From Gemmatimonadota bacterium (GTDB lineage Bacteria; JAAXHH01), in the NCBI GenBank assembly GCA_026702745.1, contig JAPPBT010000073.1, positions 1-37,034 on the forward strand: 37,034 bases of DNA, in the 5' to 3' direction. Positions within the stretch are counted from its first letter, which is position 1; each line of letters starts with the position of its first letter. Under the pieces are notes generated by a model. It saw only the letters and a list, made by a program, of their open reading frames with translations, was not told the origin of the DNA and did not search any database. The translations under genes were made by a program, and so were the position numbers. This document shows positions 1 through 8,536 of the stretch, piece after piece.

Positions 1-979
1 CTGGCCGAACGTCGATGAGCTTCGTACCGGTATAGGTCATGAGCACAGACCGCAACGCGGCTGAGGCTCGCGGCGTGTAGGCCATGACGGCCACGAGGCT
101 GCCTATAGTGATATCCCCGTCAATAGCCTGGAAAGCGCCATAACCGAGAAGGGCGCCCAGGACCAATCCGTTGATGATTTCGTTTGGAAAATTGAGCACC
201 AGATCGTGGAGAGCCGATCCCCGCATCTTGAGCCGGGTGTGTCTTTCAAATAGCCCTCCGCTTTTCCGCCTTGCATGGGCCTCCCCGTTAAACAGGCGTA
301 TCGTTCGAAACGCGCTGACCATCTCGTAGAGAAAACTCTCAGCGGCTTTGCTCTGTTCGTTCGATTGACGGTCCATCTCTTTCGAGTACCTGGACAGAAA
401 TCGCGTGGCGAGATACGTCGATGGCAGGGCGACACAGAAAATCACCGCGAGTTCGACATTCAGCAGGAATACCATGGCCAGCGTTCCCGCCAGCATGATC
501 GAACTTGAAAAGACTGGGAGCAGTTCCTGCGCGATATAGAGCTCGCCAATCCGGCCGGTATCTCTCGTCACGCGAAAAACGATGTTCCCCCTGGGAATTC
601 TGTCCAGGGCGTCCAGCCTGACATGCAACAGATGGGCAAGGACCTCCTTGCGCAGGGCGAGGGTTACCCATGCTCCGATGCGGACCCGCAGATGTCCCTG
701 GAAGTAGGTGAAACCGATCGCCACCAGGGGCGTGGCGACCATGGCCGCCAGCAGTCTCCACGCCAGCGTCGTATCTGACTCCGGAATCGCCGTGTCGAAG
801 AGCATCTTGAAGAACAAAGGCTGGATCAGCATGACGGCCGACCCCGCGAGCATCAGGGCAACCACCGCAACGATGGCGTATTTGCGATGGAACAGCGCTT
901 CCCGCACGAAATGGGATGTACGTCTCCCTGAATCGGATTCCCGGTCTGCCCGTTCGTTTTCCCGATCGTTCGAAACCAT
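1..979 (-). CDS. ABC exporter, transmembrane domain (partial, 3' end outside window)
   Basis: Reading from the ATG at 979, the frame stays open for 326 codons to the window edge. The protein has a charged N-terminus rich in Arg, Asp and Glu (residues 1-25). Hydrophobic segments follow near residues 30-55, 66-85 and 140-175. A cytoplasmic-loop-like stretch RFLSRYSKEMDRQ and a segment ending AFRTIRLFNGE are typical of type I ABC exporters of the MsbA/LmrA class, where the six-helix domain precedes the ATPase. No Walker motif is visible because the ATPase part would lie beyond base 1. A weak Shine-Dalgarno (GGAGAG) precedes the ATG. The gene lies downstream of a hairpin terminator, so it probably has its own promoter, which I could not identify. 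Substrate unknown. The exporter fold is fairly certain, a half-transporter likely. Confidence 0.85.
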   Translation of the reverse strand, partial: MVSNDRENERADRESDSGRRTSHFVREALFHRKYAIVAVVALMLAGSAVMLIQPLFFKMLFDTAIPESDTTLAWRLLAAMVATPLVAIGFTYFQGHLRVRIGAWVTLALRKEVLAHLLHVRLDALDRIPRGNIVFRVTRDTGRIGELYIAQELLPVFSSSIMLAGTLAMVFLLNVELAVIFCVALPSTYLATRFLSRYSKEMDRQSNEQSKAAESFLYEMVSAFRTIRLFNGEAHARRKSGGLFERHTRLKMRGSALHDLVLNFPNEIINGLVLGALLGYGAFQAIDGDITIGSLVAVMAYTPRASAALRSVLMTYTGTKLIDVRP

Positions 980-1071
980 GTTCTCGCTCTCCGCTGGTCG
1001 ACGTGGCGTTCGGTATGACTCGCTCTTGTACTTGATGATGTTCCATTTCCGGCGGCACACAAACAGGCAAA

Positions 1072-1099
1072 GCCCCCGGCAGTTAGTACCACCGGGGGC
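1072..1099 (-). terminator. Rho-independent terminator after the aminotransferase operon
   Basis: An inverted repeat has 8-bp perfect arms (GCCCCCGG and CCGGGGGC at 1072-1079 and 1092-1099) with a 12-nt loop. Read on the minus strand, the 3' arm runs into a T-containing tail (CTTTGCCTGTTTG). It lies 33 bp past the stop of the aminotransferase gene and before the ABC exporter gene. The tail is not a pure T-run, so termination may be incomplete. Confidence 0.7.
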
Positions 1100-1132
1100 C
1101 TGGTCCTGCTTGCTTCGATACCGATCGCCTAT

Positions 1133-2404
1133 CTAACCCTGGCTCGAGCCTCCCAGGATATCCTCGAGTTCATTCACGAAGACCTCGAGTTCATCGGGCT
1201 TGCCGATGGTTACCCGCAGGTGGTTGCCGAGGAGATCGATTTCCCGGGTACGGTATCCGGAACCGCTCCGAACCATGACGCCGCGCCTGAACAGTGCGCC
1301 GGACATCCGGCGGCTGTCGCGCCCGACGTTCACGATCATGTAGTTACCGTGACTCGGCGTGTATTCCAGTCCCAGACGGTCGAACTCGGCGGACAGGTAG
1401 TCCTTGCCGTCGTTCACGACCGACAGTGTACGGTCGACGAATTCATCGTCGTCAATGGCCGCAAGCGCCGCGTGCATGCCCAGCGTGCTCAAACCCCCGC
1501 CGAAGAATCCCATGTGCGCCATCAGCATATCCATCATGCGCTGGCCGCCGACGGCGTAACCGATGCGCATGCCGGCCAGGCCGTAGATCTTGGAAAAGGT
1601 ACGGGCGACCACCACGTTTTCCCGCTCCAGGGCGAGTTTGACGGCATCCTGGTAGTTCGGGTCGCGAACGAAGTGAATATAGGCTTCGTCGATGAGCACG
1701 ATGGCCTGCTCGGGCGCCGCATCCACCAGCGACACCAGTTCGTCGTAGGGCACGATCGTTCCGGTGGGATTGTTGGGATTGGTGACGACGATCAGGGACG
1801 TTTTCGGGGTGATGGCCGCTTTCATGGCGCCGAGATCATGTACGAAATCACCCGTAGTCGGCACGCGGACGACACTGACGTCCTTCCCCATCATCTGAAA
1901 ACTCTGAAAGCCCCGGGCGACCGATCCGTATCCCGGTACCGCCTCGATGCATTCTCCGCCGTTGCCCGCGGCGATGACGGCGAGCGCTTGAAGAATGGGA
2001 CCGGAACCCGGCGTGACCATGACTCGGTTCAACTCACGAAAACGCATGAACGACCGCATGTCTTCAAAACTCAGTTCGAAACCCTCGACGCCCGGGACAT
2101 CGTGCATCTTGTTGAGGCGGACGGGCAGGTCCACACCGAAATCGTACCGGTTGATCTTGTGCAGGTTCTCGGCGATGGCCGCGACCGCGCGCGGGGATGC
2201 GCCGAGGGGATTCTCATTGGAACCGATATTGACCCGGCCCGGCTCGACGCCGTATCCGCGGACGTCGCCGGCCTTCTTCCCGGTCGCCATCGCCTGCGCG
2301 ATGTCCCACGCAGAGCCGGTGGCCACGGCGCCGGCGCCAAGCAAGGCGCCCTTCATGAACCGCCGCCGCGTAAAGCCGTTTTTAAGTGCACTCGCGAAAC
2401 CCAT
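1133..2404 (-). CDS. Tat-exported HisC-like PLP aminotransferase
   Basis: A 423-residue class I/II (fold type I) aminotransferase closest in motifs to histidinol-phosphate aminotransferases. Visible motifs are TNPNNPTG at about 208-215, IDEAY at 238-242 with the PLP-ring Asp and Tyr, and FSKIYGLAGMRIGY at 270-283 with the Schiff-base Lys272. The N-terminus carries a textbook twin-arginine signal (TRRRFMKGALLGAGA, residues 12-26) followed by an Ala-rich stretch, unusual for an enzyme family that is normally cytoplasmic. The ATG at 2404 is chosen because GGAGG lies 7 nt upstream; the upstream in-frame ATG at 2410 sits too close to it. It is the last gene of a three-gene operon with a GMC flavoprotein and a gluconate dehydrogenase subunit 3. 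Substrate unknown; Tat would export it folded with PLP bound. Family certain, export likely. Confidence 0.9.
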   Translation of the reverse strand: MGFASALKNGFTRRRFMKGALLGAGAVATGSAWDIAQAMATGKKAGDVRGYGVEPGRVNIGSNENPLGASPRAVAAIAENLHKINRYDFGVDLPVRLNKMHDVPGVEGFELSFEDMRSFMRFRELNRVMVTPGSGPILQALAVIAAGNGGECIEAVPGYGSVARGFQSFQMMGKDVSVVRVPTTGDFVHDLGAMKAAITPKTSLIVVTNPNNPTGTIVPYDELVSLVDAAPEQAIVLIDEAYIHFVRDPNYQDAVKLALERENVVVARTFSKIYGLAGMRIGYAVGGQRMMDMLMAHMGFFGGGLSTLGMHAALAAIDDDEFVDRTLSVVNDGKDYLSAEFDRLGLEYTPSHGNYMIVNVGRDSRRMSGALFRRGVMVRSGSGYRTREIDLLGNHLRVTIGKPDELEVFVNELEDILGGSSQG

Positions 2405-2458
2405 GATCATGCCTCCACAGTTAAAAGTGACCAATACACGTTCTGAAGCTCGAACCTG

Positions 2459-4123
2459 CTACCTGATATTCAGCCTGGCCATCTGGGTGACGATGTAGTC
2501 CGCGCAGCGGAAGGCCAGCGCCTGAATCGTCAGCGTCGGGTTGCTCTTGCCGCTGGTGACGAAAGACGATCCGTCCACGATGAACAGGTTGTCCACGTCG
2601 TGGGCCTGGTTGAACTTGTTGACCACCGACGTCGCCGGATCGTTGCCCATACGGCAGGTGCCCATGAGATGGGCGTCGCCGCGGGGGACGAAGTTCGGCG
2701 AGGCCACGACCCCGTGGGCGCCGGCGGCATCGAGCAGTTCCCGGGCGCGTTCACGGAAGAAGTCCCCGAGTTTATGTTCGTTGGGATGCACGTTGTAGGT
2801 CACGCGCGGGACGGGAAGGCCCCACTTGTCCTTCACGTCGGGGTCGAGGTCGATCGTATTGGATTCCTGAGACATGGACTGCATGCTGGTGAGGGCGACC
2901 ATGTACCGGGTGTAATTGTCCATGATCCACTTCTTGCGCCGGGCGCCCCACCTGCGCAACCGCGGCATGTTCAGGTTGGCGAAGGAAATGGTCTCGCCGT
3001 CGCCCCGAGGTTCGACTACGCCCCCGCCGAAGAAACCGTACTTGTCCGGGTCCGGGTCGTAGAAATCCTGGATGATCCGGGAGTCCATGACGCCCTTGTA
3101 CTCGTTCAGGTCCTTCTCGAAGAAGCCCCGGGCGGACTGGTAGTAGTTGAACATCAGGTGCTTGCCTACCTTGCCGCTGCTGTTGGCCAGGCCGTCCGGA
3201 AAGAGATTGGACTTCGACATGAGCAGCAGGCGCGGAGTATGGACGCCGTTGCAGCACACGATCACCGCGCGGGCCTCCAGCCGGTGCTCGCGCAGGTCCT
3301 TGTCTAGGTAGATGACCCCTTCCGCCCTGCCGTCTTCATCGACCACGATCTCCCGCACGCAGGCATCGGCACGGATCTGGCAGTTGCCCGTCCGCAGCGC
3401 TTGCGGAATCATGGTGACCAGCATGCTGGACCGTGCCTGGATGGTACAGACGTAGCTTTCGCAGAACCCGCAGTTCATGACCGGCGACCGGCCGCCGTAT
3501 TCCCGCGAGTTGATGGCCAGGGGCGCCGGATAGGAATGCCAGCCGAGTTTCCGGGCGGCCAGGTCGGCCAGGGCGCCCGAACTGGTCCGCGGAACGGGTG
3601 GCATGGGATAGGGCCGGCGGCGCGGCGGATCGAATGGATTGGCGCCGGCCAGACCCGATATGCCCACCTCGTATTCGGCCTTCTCGTAGTAGTGCTCCAG
3701 GTCCCAGTAGTCAATGGGCCAGTCCTGCACGTCGGCGCCGTCCAGGTCGCCGTAGAGGCTTCGCTCCTTGAAATCGTTCTCGTGAAGCCGCCATGAAATG
3801 CCCGTGTAGTGGAGCGTGCTGCCGCCGACCGTGCTCTGCATGTGGATCCCGTGATCCTCGGCGGCCTGCTCATCCGCCGACTGCCGGTACGTATTGGGCT
3901 GGTCGTGGCGGTAGATGTTGGGATGGTCAGGATTGTTGCTGGCGGGATGCATCGCCTGAAGCTCGTCCTGGTCGAAATGGCGGGTCTTAAGAAAAGATCC
4001 CATTTCCATGGCGACCACGCGCAGTCCCTTCGTGCTCAATTCCTTCGCCAGGACCGCGCCCGCGGCACCGGTACCGATGATGATCACGTCCGGCCGTCGT
4101 ATGTTTGGATTGGGTAGGGACAT
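2459..4123 (-). CDS. GMC-family FAD oxidoreductase (gluconate 2-dehydrogenase large-subunit type)
   Basis: A 554-residue flavoprotein. The N-terminal Rossmann motif IIGTGAAGAVLAKEL (from about residue 15) binds FAD. The C-terminal block (HLMGTCRMG, then FIVDGSSFVTSGKSNPT) is the GMC signature region carrying the catalytic His/Asn area. There is no signal peptide of its own. In gluconate 2-dehydrogenase-type complexes the large subunit is known to be carried out by the Tat signal of the small subunit, and here that partner is the gene directly upstream (stop-to-start gap 13 bp). Expected role: periplasmic oxidation of an alcohol, sugar or sugar acid, with electrons passed to a cytochrome. No cytochrome c subunit gene is in the operon, so the acceptor is unknown. 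Substrate cannot be read from sequence. Confidence 0.9.
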   Translation of the reverse strand: MSLPNPNIRRPDVIIIGTGAAGAVLAKELSTKGLRVVAMEMGSFLKTRHFDQDELQAMHPASNNPDHPNIYRHDQPNTYRQSADEQAAEDHGIHMQSTVGGSTLHYTGISWRLHENDFKERSLYGDLDGADVQDWPIDYWDLEHYYEKAEYEVGISGLAGANPFDPPRRRPYPMPPVPRTSSGALADLAARKLGWHSYPAPLAINSREYGGRSPVMNCGFCESYVCTIQARSSMLVTMIPQALRTGNCQIRADACVREIVVDEDGRAEGVIYLDKDLREHRLEARAVIVCCNGVHTPRLLLMSKSNLFPDGLANSSGKVGKHLMFNYYQSARGFFEKDLNEYKGVMDSRIIQDFYDPDPDKYGFFGGGVVEPRGDGETISFANLNMPRLRRWGARRKKWIMDNYTRYMVALTSMQSMSQESNTIDLDPDVKDKWGLPVPRVTYNVHPNEHKLGDFFRERARELLDAAGAHGVVASPNFVPRGDAHLMGTCRMGNDPATSVVNKFNQAHDVDNLFIVDGSSFVTSGKSNPTLTIQALAFRCADYIVTQMARLNIR

Positions 4124-4136
4124 GGAGGCTTAGGAG

Positions 4137-4817
4137 CTACTCCTCGCCGATGATCCGGCTCTTCATGGGACCGTCGTAGGGTTTCCATTCGGGATATTCG
4201 GTTTCGGGAATGGTCATGTCGAATTCGCTGAAAGGGGGATCGTAGCCAAAGGGCGCCCGGCCCGGAAACCGGATCAGCTTCCAGCCGGTCTCGCGGTAGT
4301 TGCCGCCATACGACGGATCGCTGAACATGCCTTCCATGGTATGGGTAACCACCGTGCGCAGGAAGTCCCGGGCGCCCATGGGGGCGTCCTCCGGCCAGGT
4401 CCCGGGAGACCTCGGGCGGTCCATGCCCATCAGCGCCCGACGTTGTGTCCTTGCGTCCAGGTCCAGGAAAGGTGCTTCGTGCGCATTCAGGCAGTACTGA
4501 TCGAAAGCGGCCAGGCCCGATTCATACGTCTCCCTGTATTCGGCCCTGTGTGCGCCCAGCGCCCGGTCGATATAGACGACTACCCGGGCTTCCGCCGCAC
4601 CCGGACCGTTGTCGTCGGACGGCATGATCATACGGGTCAGCGCGTCGACGGTACGTCCCTTGTGCGCGTCCAGGTGCCGCCATTCGTGTTCGAAGGGTGG
4701 TGCTTCCTGGGCGTCCAGCGCGCCGGTACGGGACAGCACGCCGAGGGTGATCACACCCCCGGTCGCCTGTGCCGTGCTGGCGATAAACGACCGGCGGGAA
4801 TAGCGCGTCTTCGTCAT
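4137..4817 (-). CDS. Gluconate 2-dehydrogenase subunit 3 family protein with Tat signal
   Basis: A 226-residue small subunit. Residues 7-12 (SRRSFI) plus a hydrophobic stretch and a likely cleavage region (LDAQEAP) form a Tat signal. The mature part matches the family pattern: LTRMIMPSDDNGPGA early, a central RALMGMD segment, and a C-terminal PFGYDPPFSEFD region. This family forms a complex with a GMC flavoprotein, here the next gene. The ATG at 4817 has GGAG about 12 nt upstream, and a promoter candidate lies at 4872-4901. It is the first gene of the minus-strand operon, divergent from the LD-carboxypeptidase gene. Its likely roles are to give the complex its Tat export signal and to stabilise the flavoprotein. 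Confidence 0.85.
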   Translation of the reverse strand: MTKTRYSRRSFIASTAQATGGVITLGVLSRTGALDAQEAPPFEHEWRHLDAHKGRTVDALTRMIMPSDDNGPGAAEARVVVYIDRALGAHRAEYRETYESGLAAFDQYCLNAHEAPFLDLDARTQRRALMGMDRPRSPGTWPEDAPMGARDFLRTVVTHTMEGMFSDPSYGGNYRETGWKLIRFPGRAPFGYDPPFSEFDMTIPETEYPEWKPYDGPMKSRIIGEE

Positions 4818-4871
4818 GGTATCCAGACTCCGGAATCCCGGCAGTTTTCAGGTTCGAACGCACATCAGGAA

Positions 4872-4901
4872 TGTATACACAATCCAGGCCGGTATATTCA
4901 A
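4872..4901 (-). promoter_or_regulatory. Candidate sigma-70 promoter for the gluconate-dehydrogenase-like operon
   Basis: On the minus strand, TTGAAT (4901-4896) is followed by an 18-bp spacer and TATACA (4877-4872). The predicted start would give a leader of about 45 nt containing the GGAG site of the 4817 gene. A second candidate (TTGTCA, 16 bp, TATTTT) lies further upstream in the same divergent spacer. Confidence 0.45.
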
Positions 4902-4979
4902 ACTATCCGCTCCAAAAATACGGATGGACACCGGGTTGACAACAGAATTCGTCCGCGCGAAAATCGGCGGGCAAAGAAG

Positions 4980-5007
4980 TTGACGGCGATACCCGCGAAT
5001 CTATATT
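4980..5007 (+). promoter_or_regulatory. Candidate sigma-70 promoter for the S66 peptidase operon
   Basis: TTGACG (4980-4985), a 16-bp spacer and TATATT (5002-5007) lie directly before the ATG at 5016. Transcription would start about at 5014, leaving almost no leader. An alternative pair, TTGACA at 4936-4941 with a weak GAAAAT 17 bp later, would give a leader of about 45 nt. The 198-bp divergent spacer 4818-5015 holds only these promoter-like elements. Confidence 0.55.
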
Positions 5008-5015
5008 CATGTAGC

Positions 5016-5972
5016 ATGGATATTTTGAAACCGCCGGCATTGAAACCGGGCGATACTGTCGGGATCGTCGCACCGGCCAGCCGCTCCGCCCTGCCGAGCG
5101 CCCTGAAGAACGGCCGCCGGTCGATAGAAGCCCTTGGATACCGCACGGTGACCGCCCCACACCTGGCGGACCGTCACGGATTCCTGGCCGGCAGGGACGC
5201 CGACCGCATGGACGACCTCCAGGCCATGTTCGCCGACCCGGAAATCCAGGCAATCGTTTGTCTTCGCGGGGGGTACGGTTCCGTCCGCATGCTGCCCCAC
5301 CTGGATTTCGACGTTATCCGCACCCATCCGAAGGTCTTTGTCGGCTACAGCGACATCACGGCCCTCCACGGGGCGATACAACAGCATACGGGACTGGTCA
5401 CCTTCTGGGGCCCCATGGTCTCTTCCGACATGAGCCCCGTTTTTCAACCCTTTAACCGGGATGCCTTTGTGAAGGCGATTGCCGGAACCGATCCCGTCGG
5501 TGAGATTCCGCACCCCGAAGACATGCCGCCGGTGCAGACCCTGTGCGGCGGCCGGGCCAGCGGCCCGCTGATCGGGGGTACGCTTTCGCTGCTCTCGGCC
5601 GCCGTGGGAACTCCCTATGAATTCGACTACGAGGGCGCCGTCCTGTTCTTCGAGGATGTGGGCGAAGAGCCCCACCGCATCGACCGGATGCTCACGCAAC
5701 TGCTGCAGGCGGACCGGCTGAACCGGGTCTCCGGCATCGTGATCGGCGAATGCGCCGGGTGTGGCAGCGCGCCGCACAACCCCGCGTTCCCCTACGGCAG
5801 TTTCAGTATCGAGGAAGTGTTCATCGACCGGCTGCAACCCCTCGGAATCCCGGTAATCTACGGTCTGGGCATTGGCCACGGCACGTACAAGGCGACGCTG
5901 CCCCTCGGTGTGCGGGCCTCGATTGACGGGGATGCCGGCACCCTCACAATCGAAGAATCGGGCGTCATTTAA
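5016..5972 (+). CDS. LD-carboxypeptidase family protein (peptidase S66)
   Basis: At 318 residues it is the usual family length. The S66 Ser-Glu-His triad can be placed: Ser112 in GYSDITALH, Glu217 in EDVGEEPHRIDRML, and His288 in YGLGIGHG. The substrate-binding RGGYGS motif is at about 84-89. Family members cleave the L-Lys/mDAP to D-Ala bond of tetrapeptides in peptidoglycan recycling (LdcA) or detoxify microcin C-type compounds (MccF); sequence alone does not separate these. No signal peptide, so cytoplasmic. It opens a plus-strand run of seven genes. There is no clear Shine-Dalgarno, and the promoter lies very close to the ATG. The homologous N-terminus (LKPPALKPGDTVGIVAPAS) supports this start. 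Confidence 0.88.
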   Translation: MDILKPPALKPGDTVGIVAPASRSALPSALKNGRRSIEALGYRTVTAPHLADRHGFLAGRDADRMDDLQAMFADPEIQAIVCLRGGYGSVRMLPHLDFDVIRTHPKVFVGYSDITALHGAIQQHTGLVTFWGPMVSSDMSPVFQPFNRDAFVKAIAGTDPVGEIPHPEDMPPVQTLCGGRASGPLIGGTLSLLSAAVGTPYEFDYEGAVLFFEDVGEEPHRIDRMLTQLLQADRLNRVSGIVIGECAGCGSAPHNPAFPYGSFSIEEVFIDRLQPLGIPVIYGLGIGHGTYKATLPLGVRASIDGDAGTLTIEESGVI

Positions 5973-6030
5973 CCTTTCCGTCCGATCCGGACTCCCGGCG
6001 AGTGCCGGTTTCGCACAAACAGGTACCTCC

Positions 6031-6972
6031 ATGGCCATTCACATTTTGCTGGACGTACCCCTGCCGGACTCGGTAATGAAACTCGTCGATGACGGGTACC
6101 TGTTTCATATGCTCGACGACCTGGCCGATGGAGACCCAAGGTGGCGCCTCGTCGACGCCTATCTCACCTATGGCCATCCCCCCACGGACGGGGAGGTGAT
6201 GGACCGCATGCCGAACCTGAAGGTCATCAGCAATTTCGGAGTAGGCGTCGATCATATCGACACGGAAGCGGCCCGCAAGCGCGGGATTCCGGTGGGAAAT
6301 ACGCCCCACATGCTCGACGGCGCTACGGCGGACATGACCTTTACCCTCCTGATGGCGGCGGCACGGCGCGTCGTCGTGGGCGACCGGTTCGCCCGGAGCC
6401 CCGGGTTCACTCATTACGACCCCAGCATTCTTCACGGACACGAAGTGCATGGGAGCACCATCGGCATCATCGGCATGGGAAGCATCGGGAAGCAAGTCGC
6501 CCGGCGGGCGGGCGGGTTCGACATGGAGATCGTCTATCACAACCGGAAGCCTGACCCGGATGACCACCTCTATCGTGCCCGGTATGTCTCGCTGGAGGCG
6601 CTACTCGAGATCTCGGATTTCGTGACGTTGAACTGCCCGCTCACAGAGGAGACGCGGGAACTGATCAACAGAGCCGCGTTGCGGCGAATGAAAAAGACCG
6701 CCATCCTGATCAATCTGGCCCGGGGCGCCGTAGTGGATCATGACGCCCTCCACCATGCCCTGAGTAACGGCTGGATCGCCGCGGCCGCTTTGGACGTCAC
6801 CGAACCGGAGCCCCTGCCGCGGGATCACCCCCTGCTTGAACTGGACAACCTGGTGATCGCGCCGCATCTGGGCAGCGCGACCACGCGCACACGCGACGCG
6901 ATGGCTCGGAGGACGGTCGAGAACCTTAAGGCGGGACTCGCCGGTCAGCCCCTTACGAGCTTCGTCGCCTGA
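6031..6972 (+). CDS. D-isomer-specific 2-hydroxyacid dehydrogenase
   Basis: 313 residues. The NAD(P)-binding motif GIIGMGSIGKQVA (145-157) follows the N-terminal catalytic segment ISNFGVGVDHID (66-77). Catalytic residues: Arg231 in INLARGAVVD, the Glu of DVTEPEPLP (about 258-260), and His279 in APHLGSAT. The pattern resembles glyoxylate/hydroxypyruvate or 2-ketogluconate reductases. In this run it could reduce a 2-keto acid made by the neighbouring dehydratase pathway, which is inference. It lies 58 bp after the S66 gene, and its stop is 7 nt before the next start. The start ATG 6031 fits the family N-terminus; no strong Shine-Dalgarno is present. Confidence 0.9.
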   Translation: MAIHILLDVPLPDSVMKLVDDGYLFHMLDDLADGDPRWRLVDAYLTYGHPPTDGEVMDRMPNLKVISNFGVGVDHIDTEAARKRGIPVGNTPHMLDGATADMTFTLLMAAARRVVVGDRFARSPGFTHYDPSILHGHEVHGSTIGIIGMGSIGKQVARRAGGFDMEIVYHNRKPDPDDHLYRARYVSLEALLEISDFVTLNCPLTEETRELINRAALRRMKKTAILINLARGAVVDHDALHHALSNGWIAAAALDVTEPEPLPRDHPLLELDNLVIAPHLGSATTRTRDAMARRTVENLKAGLAGQPLTSFVA

Positions 6973-6979
6973 GGCCTTC

Positions 6980-8536
6980 TTGTATTCCTTCGCGCCGCTC
7001 GATCGACGGGTCGCCATTATCGACCTGGGTTCCAACACGGCCCGGCTCATGATCGCCCAGTTCACGCGGGACCGGGTCTTCAAGATCACCGACGAAGTCA
7101 GCAGGCGGGTCCGCCTGGGTGAAGGCATCGCCGGAGGCAGGCGGCTTCGCGCCGCGGCGCGGTCCCGAGCGCTGGACGCCGTCCGCATGTTCAAGTCGTT
7201 CTGTGACGCGCAGGGGATAGACCACATACTGCCCGTGGCCACCGCGGCGGTGCGGGACGCTGGGAACGGCGCCATTTTCCTCGAGGAGATCGCCCGCGGC
7301 ACCGGTCTGAACTTCCGGCTGATCAGCGGCGAAGAAGAGGCGTTTTACAGCACCGTGGGCGTGATCAACAGCCTGGGCCTGTTCGACGGAATCATCCTGG
7401 ACGTCGGCGGCGGCAGCGCGGAAATCGGGTTGATCCGGGACGGCGGGTTCGCGAAAGGGGCGACCACGCCCTTCGGTACGGTCAGGACCACGGAGACCTA
7501 CTTTCCCGGGCTGGAGGTTACCACGGGACAGACTAAGCGACTCGACGCGGACATCGACCAGGCGCTGGATGACATCGGATGGCTGAAGACCCGGGGAACG
7601 GCACGGATCGCCGGCGTAGGGGGCGTCGTCCGCGCCCTGGTCCGCATCGACCGGATGGAACGCAAGTACCCCCTCGGGCTCGTTCACGGTTACGAACTGA
7701 AACGGCGACGGCTGGAAAAACTGATAGATCGCATCGCGTCCATCCCCGTCACCGAACGGTCTCGGCGGATCCCCGGGTTGCAGAAGGAAAGAGAGGATAT
7801 CATCCTGGCGGGCGCCATGATCGTGGCCGGTGTGATGCGGAAGACCGGCGCGCGGAAACTGACCGTGAGCGGCCAGGGCCTGCGTGAGGGGCTGTTCTTC
7901 GAAGAGGCGTTCAAGTTCTCGTCAAAACCGGACAGTATCGGCCGATTGCGCCGGTTCACGATCCTGAACCTGGCGCGGCTGTACGGTTACGAGGGTGCCC
8001 ACACCGGTCACGTCGCCCGTTTGTCGCTCTCCATGTTCGATCAGCTCCGGGGAATACACGGTTACGGCGAATACGAACGGGAGTACCTGTGGGCCGCGGC
8101 CATGCTGCACGACATCGGCACGGTGATCGATTATTACGACCATCACAAGCACTCGGCCTATATCATCCTGAACGCCGGCCTGCCCGGATTCGACCACCGG
8201 GAAATCGTGATCATCGCATGGCTCTGCCTCAATCACCGGCGCGGCAAGCCGAGCTTCTCCCGGTACCAGACCCTTTTGAAGAAGGAAGAACGGACCATGG
8301 TGTACCGGCTGTCATCGCTGCTCAGGCTGTCCGAATACCTGGACCGCAGCCGGTCGCAGATCGTCGAGGACATCAAGCTGGAGACCGGGGGCAGGAAGGT
8401 GCGCATGGAGGTCGTTCCGAAGGACGGCCGGGACGTCACCGTCGAGTTGTCTGAAGCAAGAAACCGCGTGCAGCTCTTTGAAGAGTGCTTCGGCAGGCGG
8501 CTCGAAATCGAACTGGACGGGAGATCCGCTAAATGA
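6980..8536 (+). CDS. Ppx/GppA phosphatase with C-terminal HD domain
   Basis: 518 residues. The N-terminal ASKHA ATPase-fold domain shows the phosphate-1 motif AIIDLGSNTARLMI (12-25) and ILDVGGGSAEIGLI further on, typical of exopolyphosphatase / pppGpp phosphatase. The C-terminal part has an HD-type metal site (MLHDIGT) and helical segments ending SEYLDRSRSQ. The family hydrolyses polyphosphate or pppGpp, linking it to stringent-response and phosphate metabolism. The start is TTG at 6980: GAGG at 6971-6974 is well spaced and there is no ATG near the conserved N-terminus. The 3' end overlaps the next gene by 4 nt (ATGA), suggesting translational coupling. Confidence 0.9.
   Translation: MYSFAPLDRRVAIIDLGSNTARLMIAQFTRDRVFKITDEVSRRVRLGEGIAGGRRLRAAARSRALDAVRMFKSFCDAQGIDHILPVATAAVRDAGNGAIFLEEIARGTGLNFRLISGEEEAFYSTVGVINSLGLFDGIILDVGGGSAEIGLIRDGGFAKGATTPFGTVRTTETYFPGLEVTTGQTKRLDADIDQALDDIGWLKTRGTARIAGVGGVVRALVRIDRMERKYPLGLVHGYELKRRRLEKLIDRIASIPVTERSRRIPGLQKEREDIILAGAMIVAGVMRKTGARKLTVSGQGLREGLFFEEAFKFSSKPDSIGRLRRFTILNLARLYGYEGAHTGHVARLSLSMFDQLRGIHGYGEYEREYLWAAAMLHDIGTVIDYYDHHKHSAYIILNAGLPGFDHREIVIIAWLCLNHRRGKPSFSRYQTLLKKEERTMVYRLSSLLRLSEYLDRSRSQIVEDIKLETGGRKVRMEVVPKDGRDVTVELSEARNRVQLFEECFGRRLEIELDGRSAK

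Noticed and set aside
1220-2446. Long open frame on the plus strand opposite the aminotransferase gene
   Set aside because: It is antisense to a gene with clear motifs, lacks any recognisable domain and reflects GC-rich codon use.
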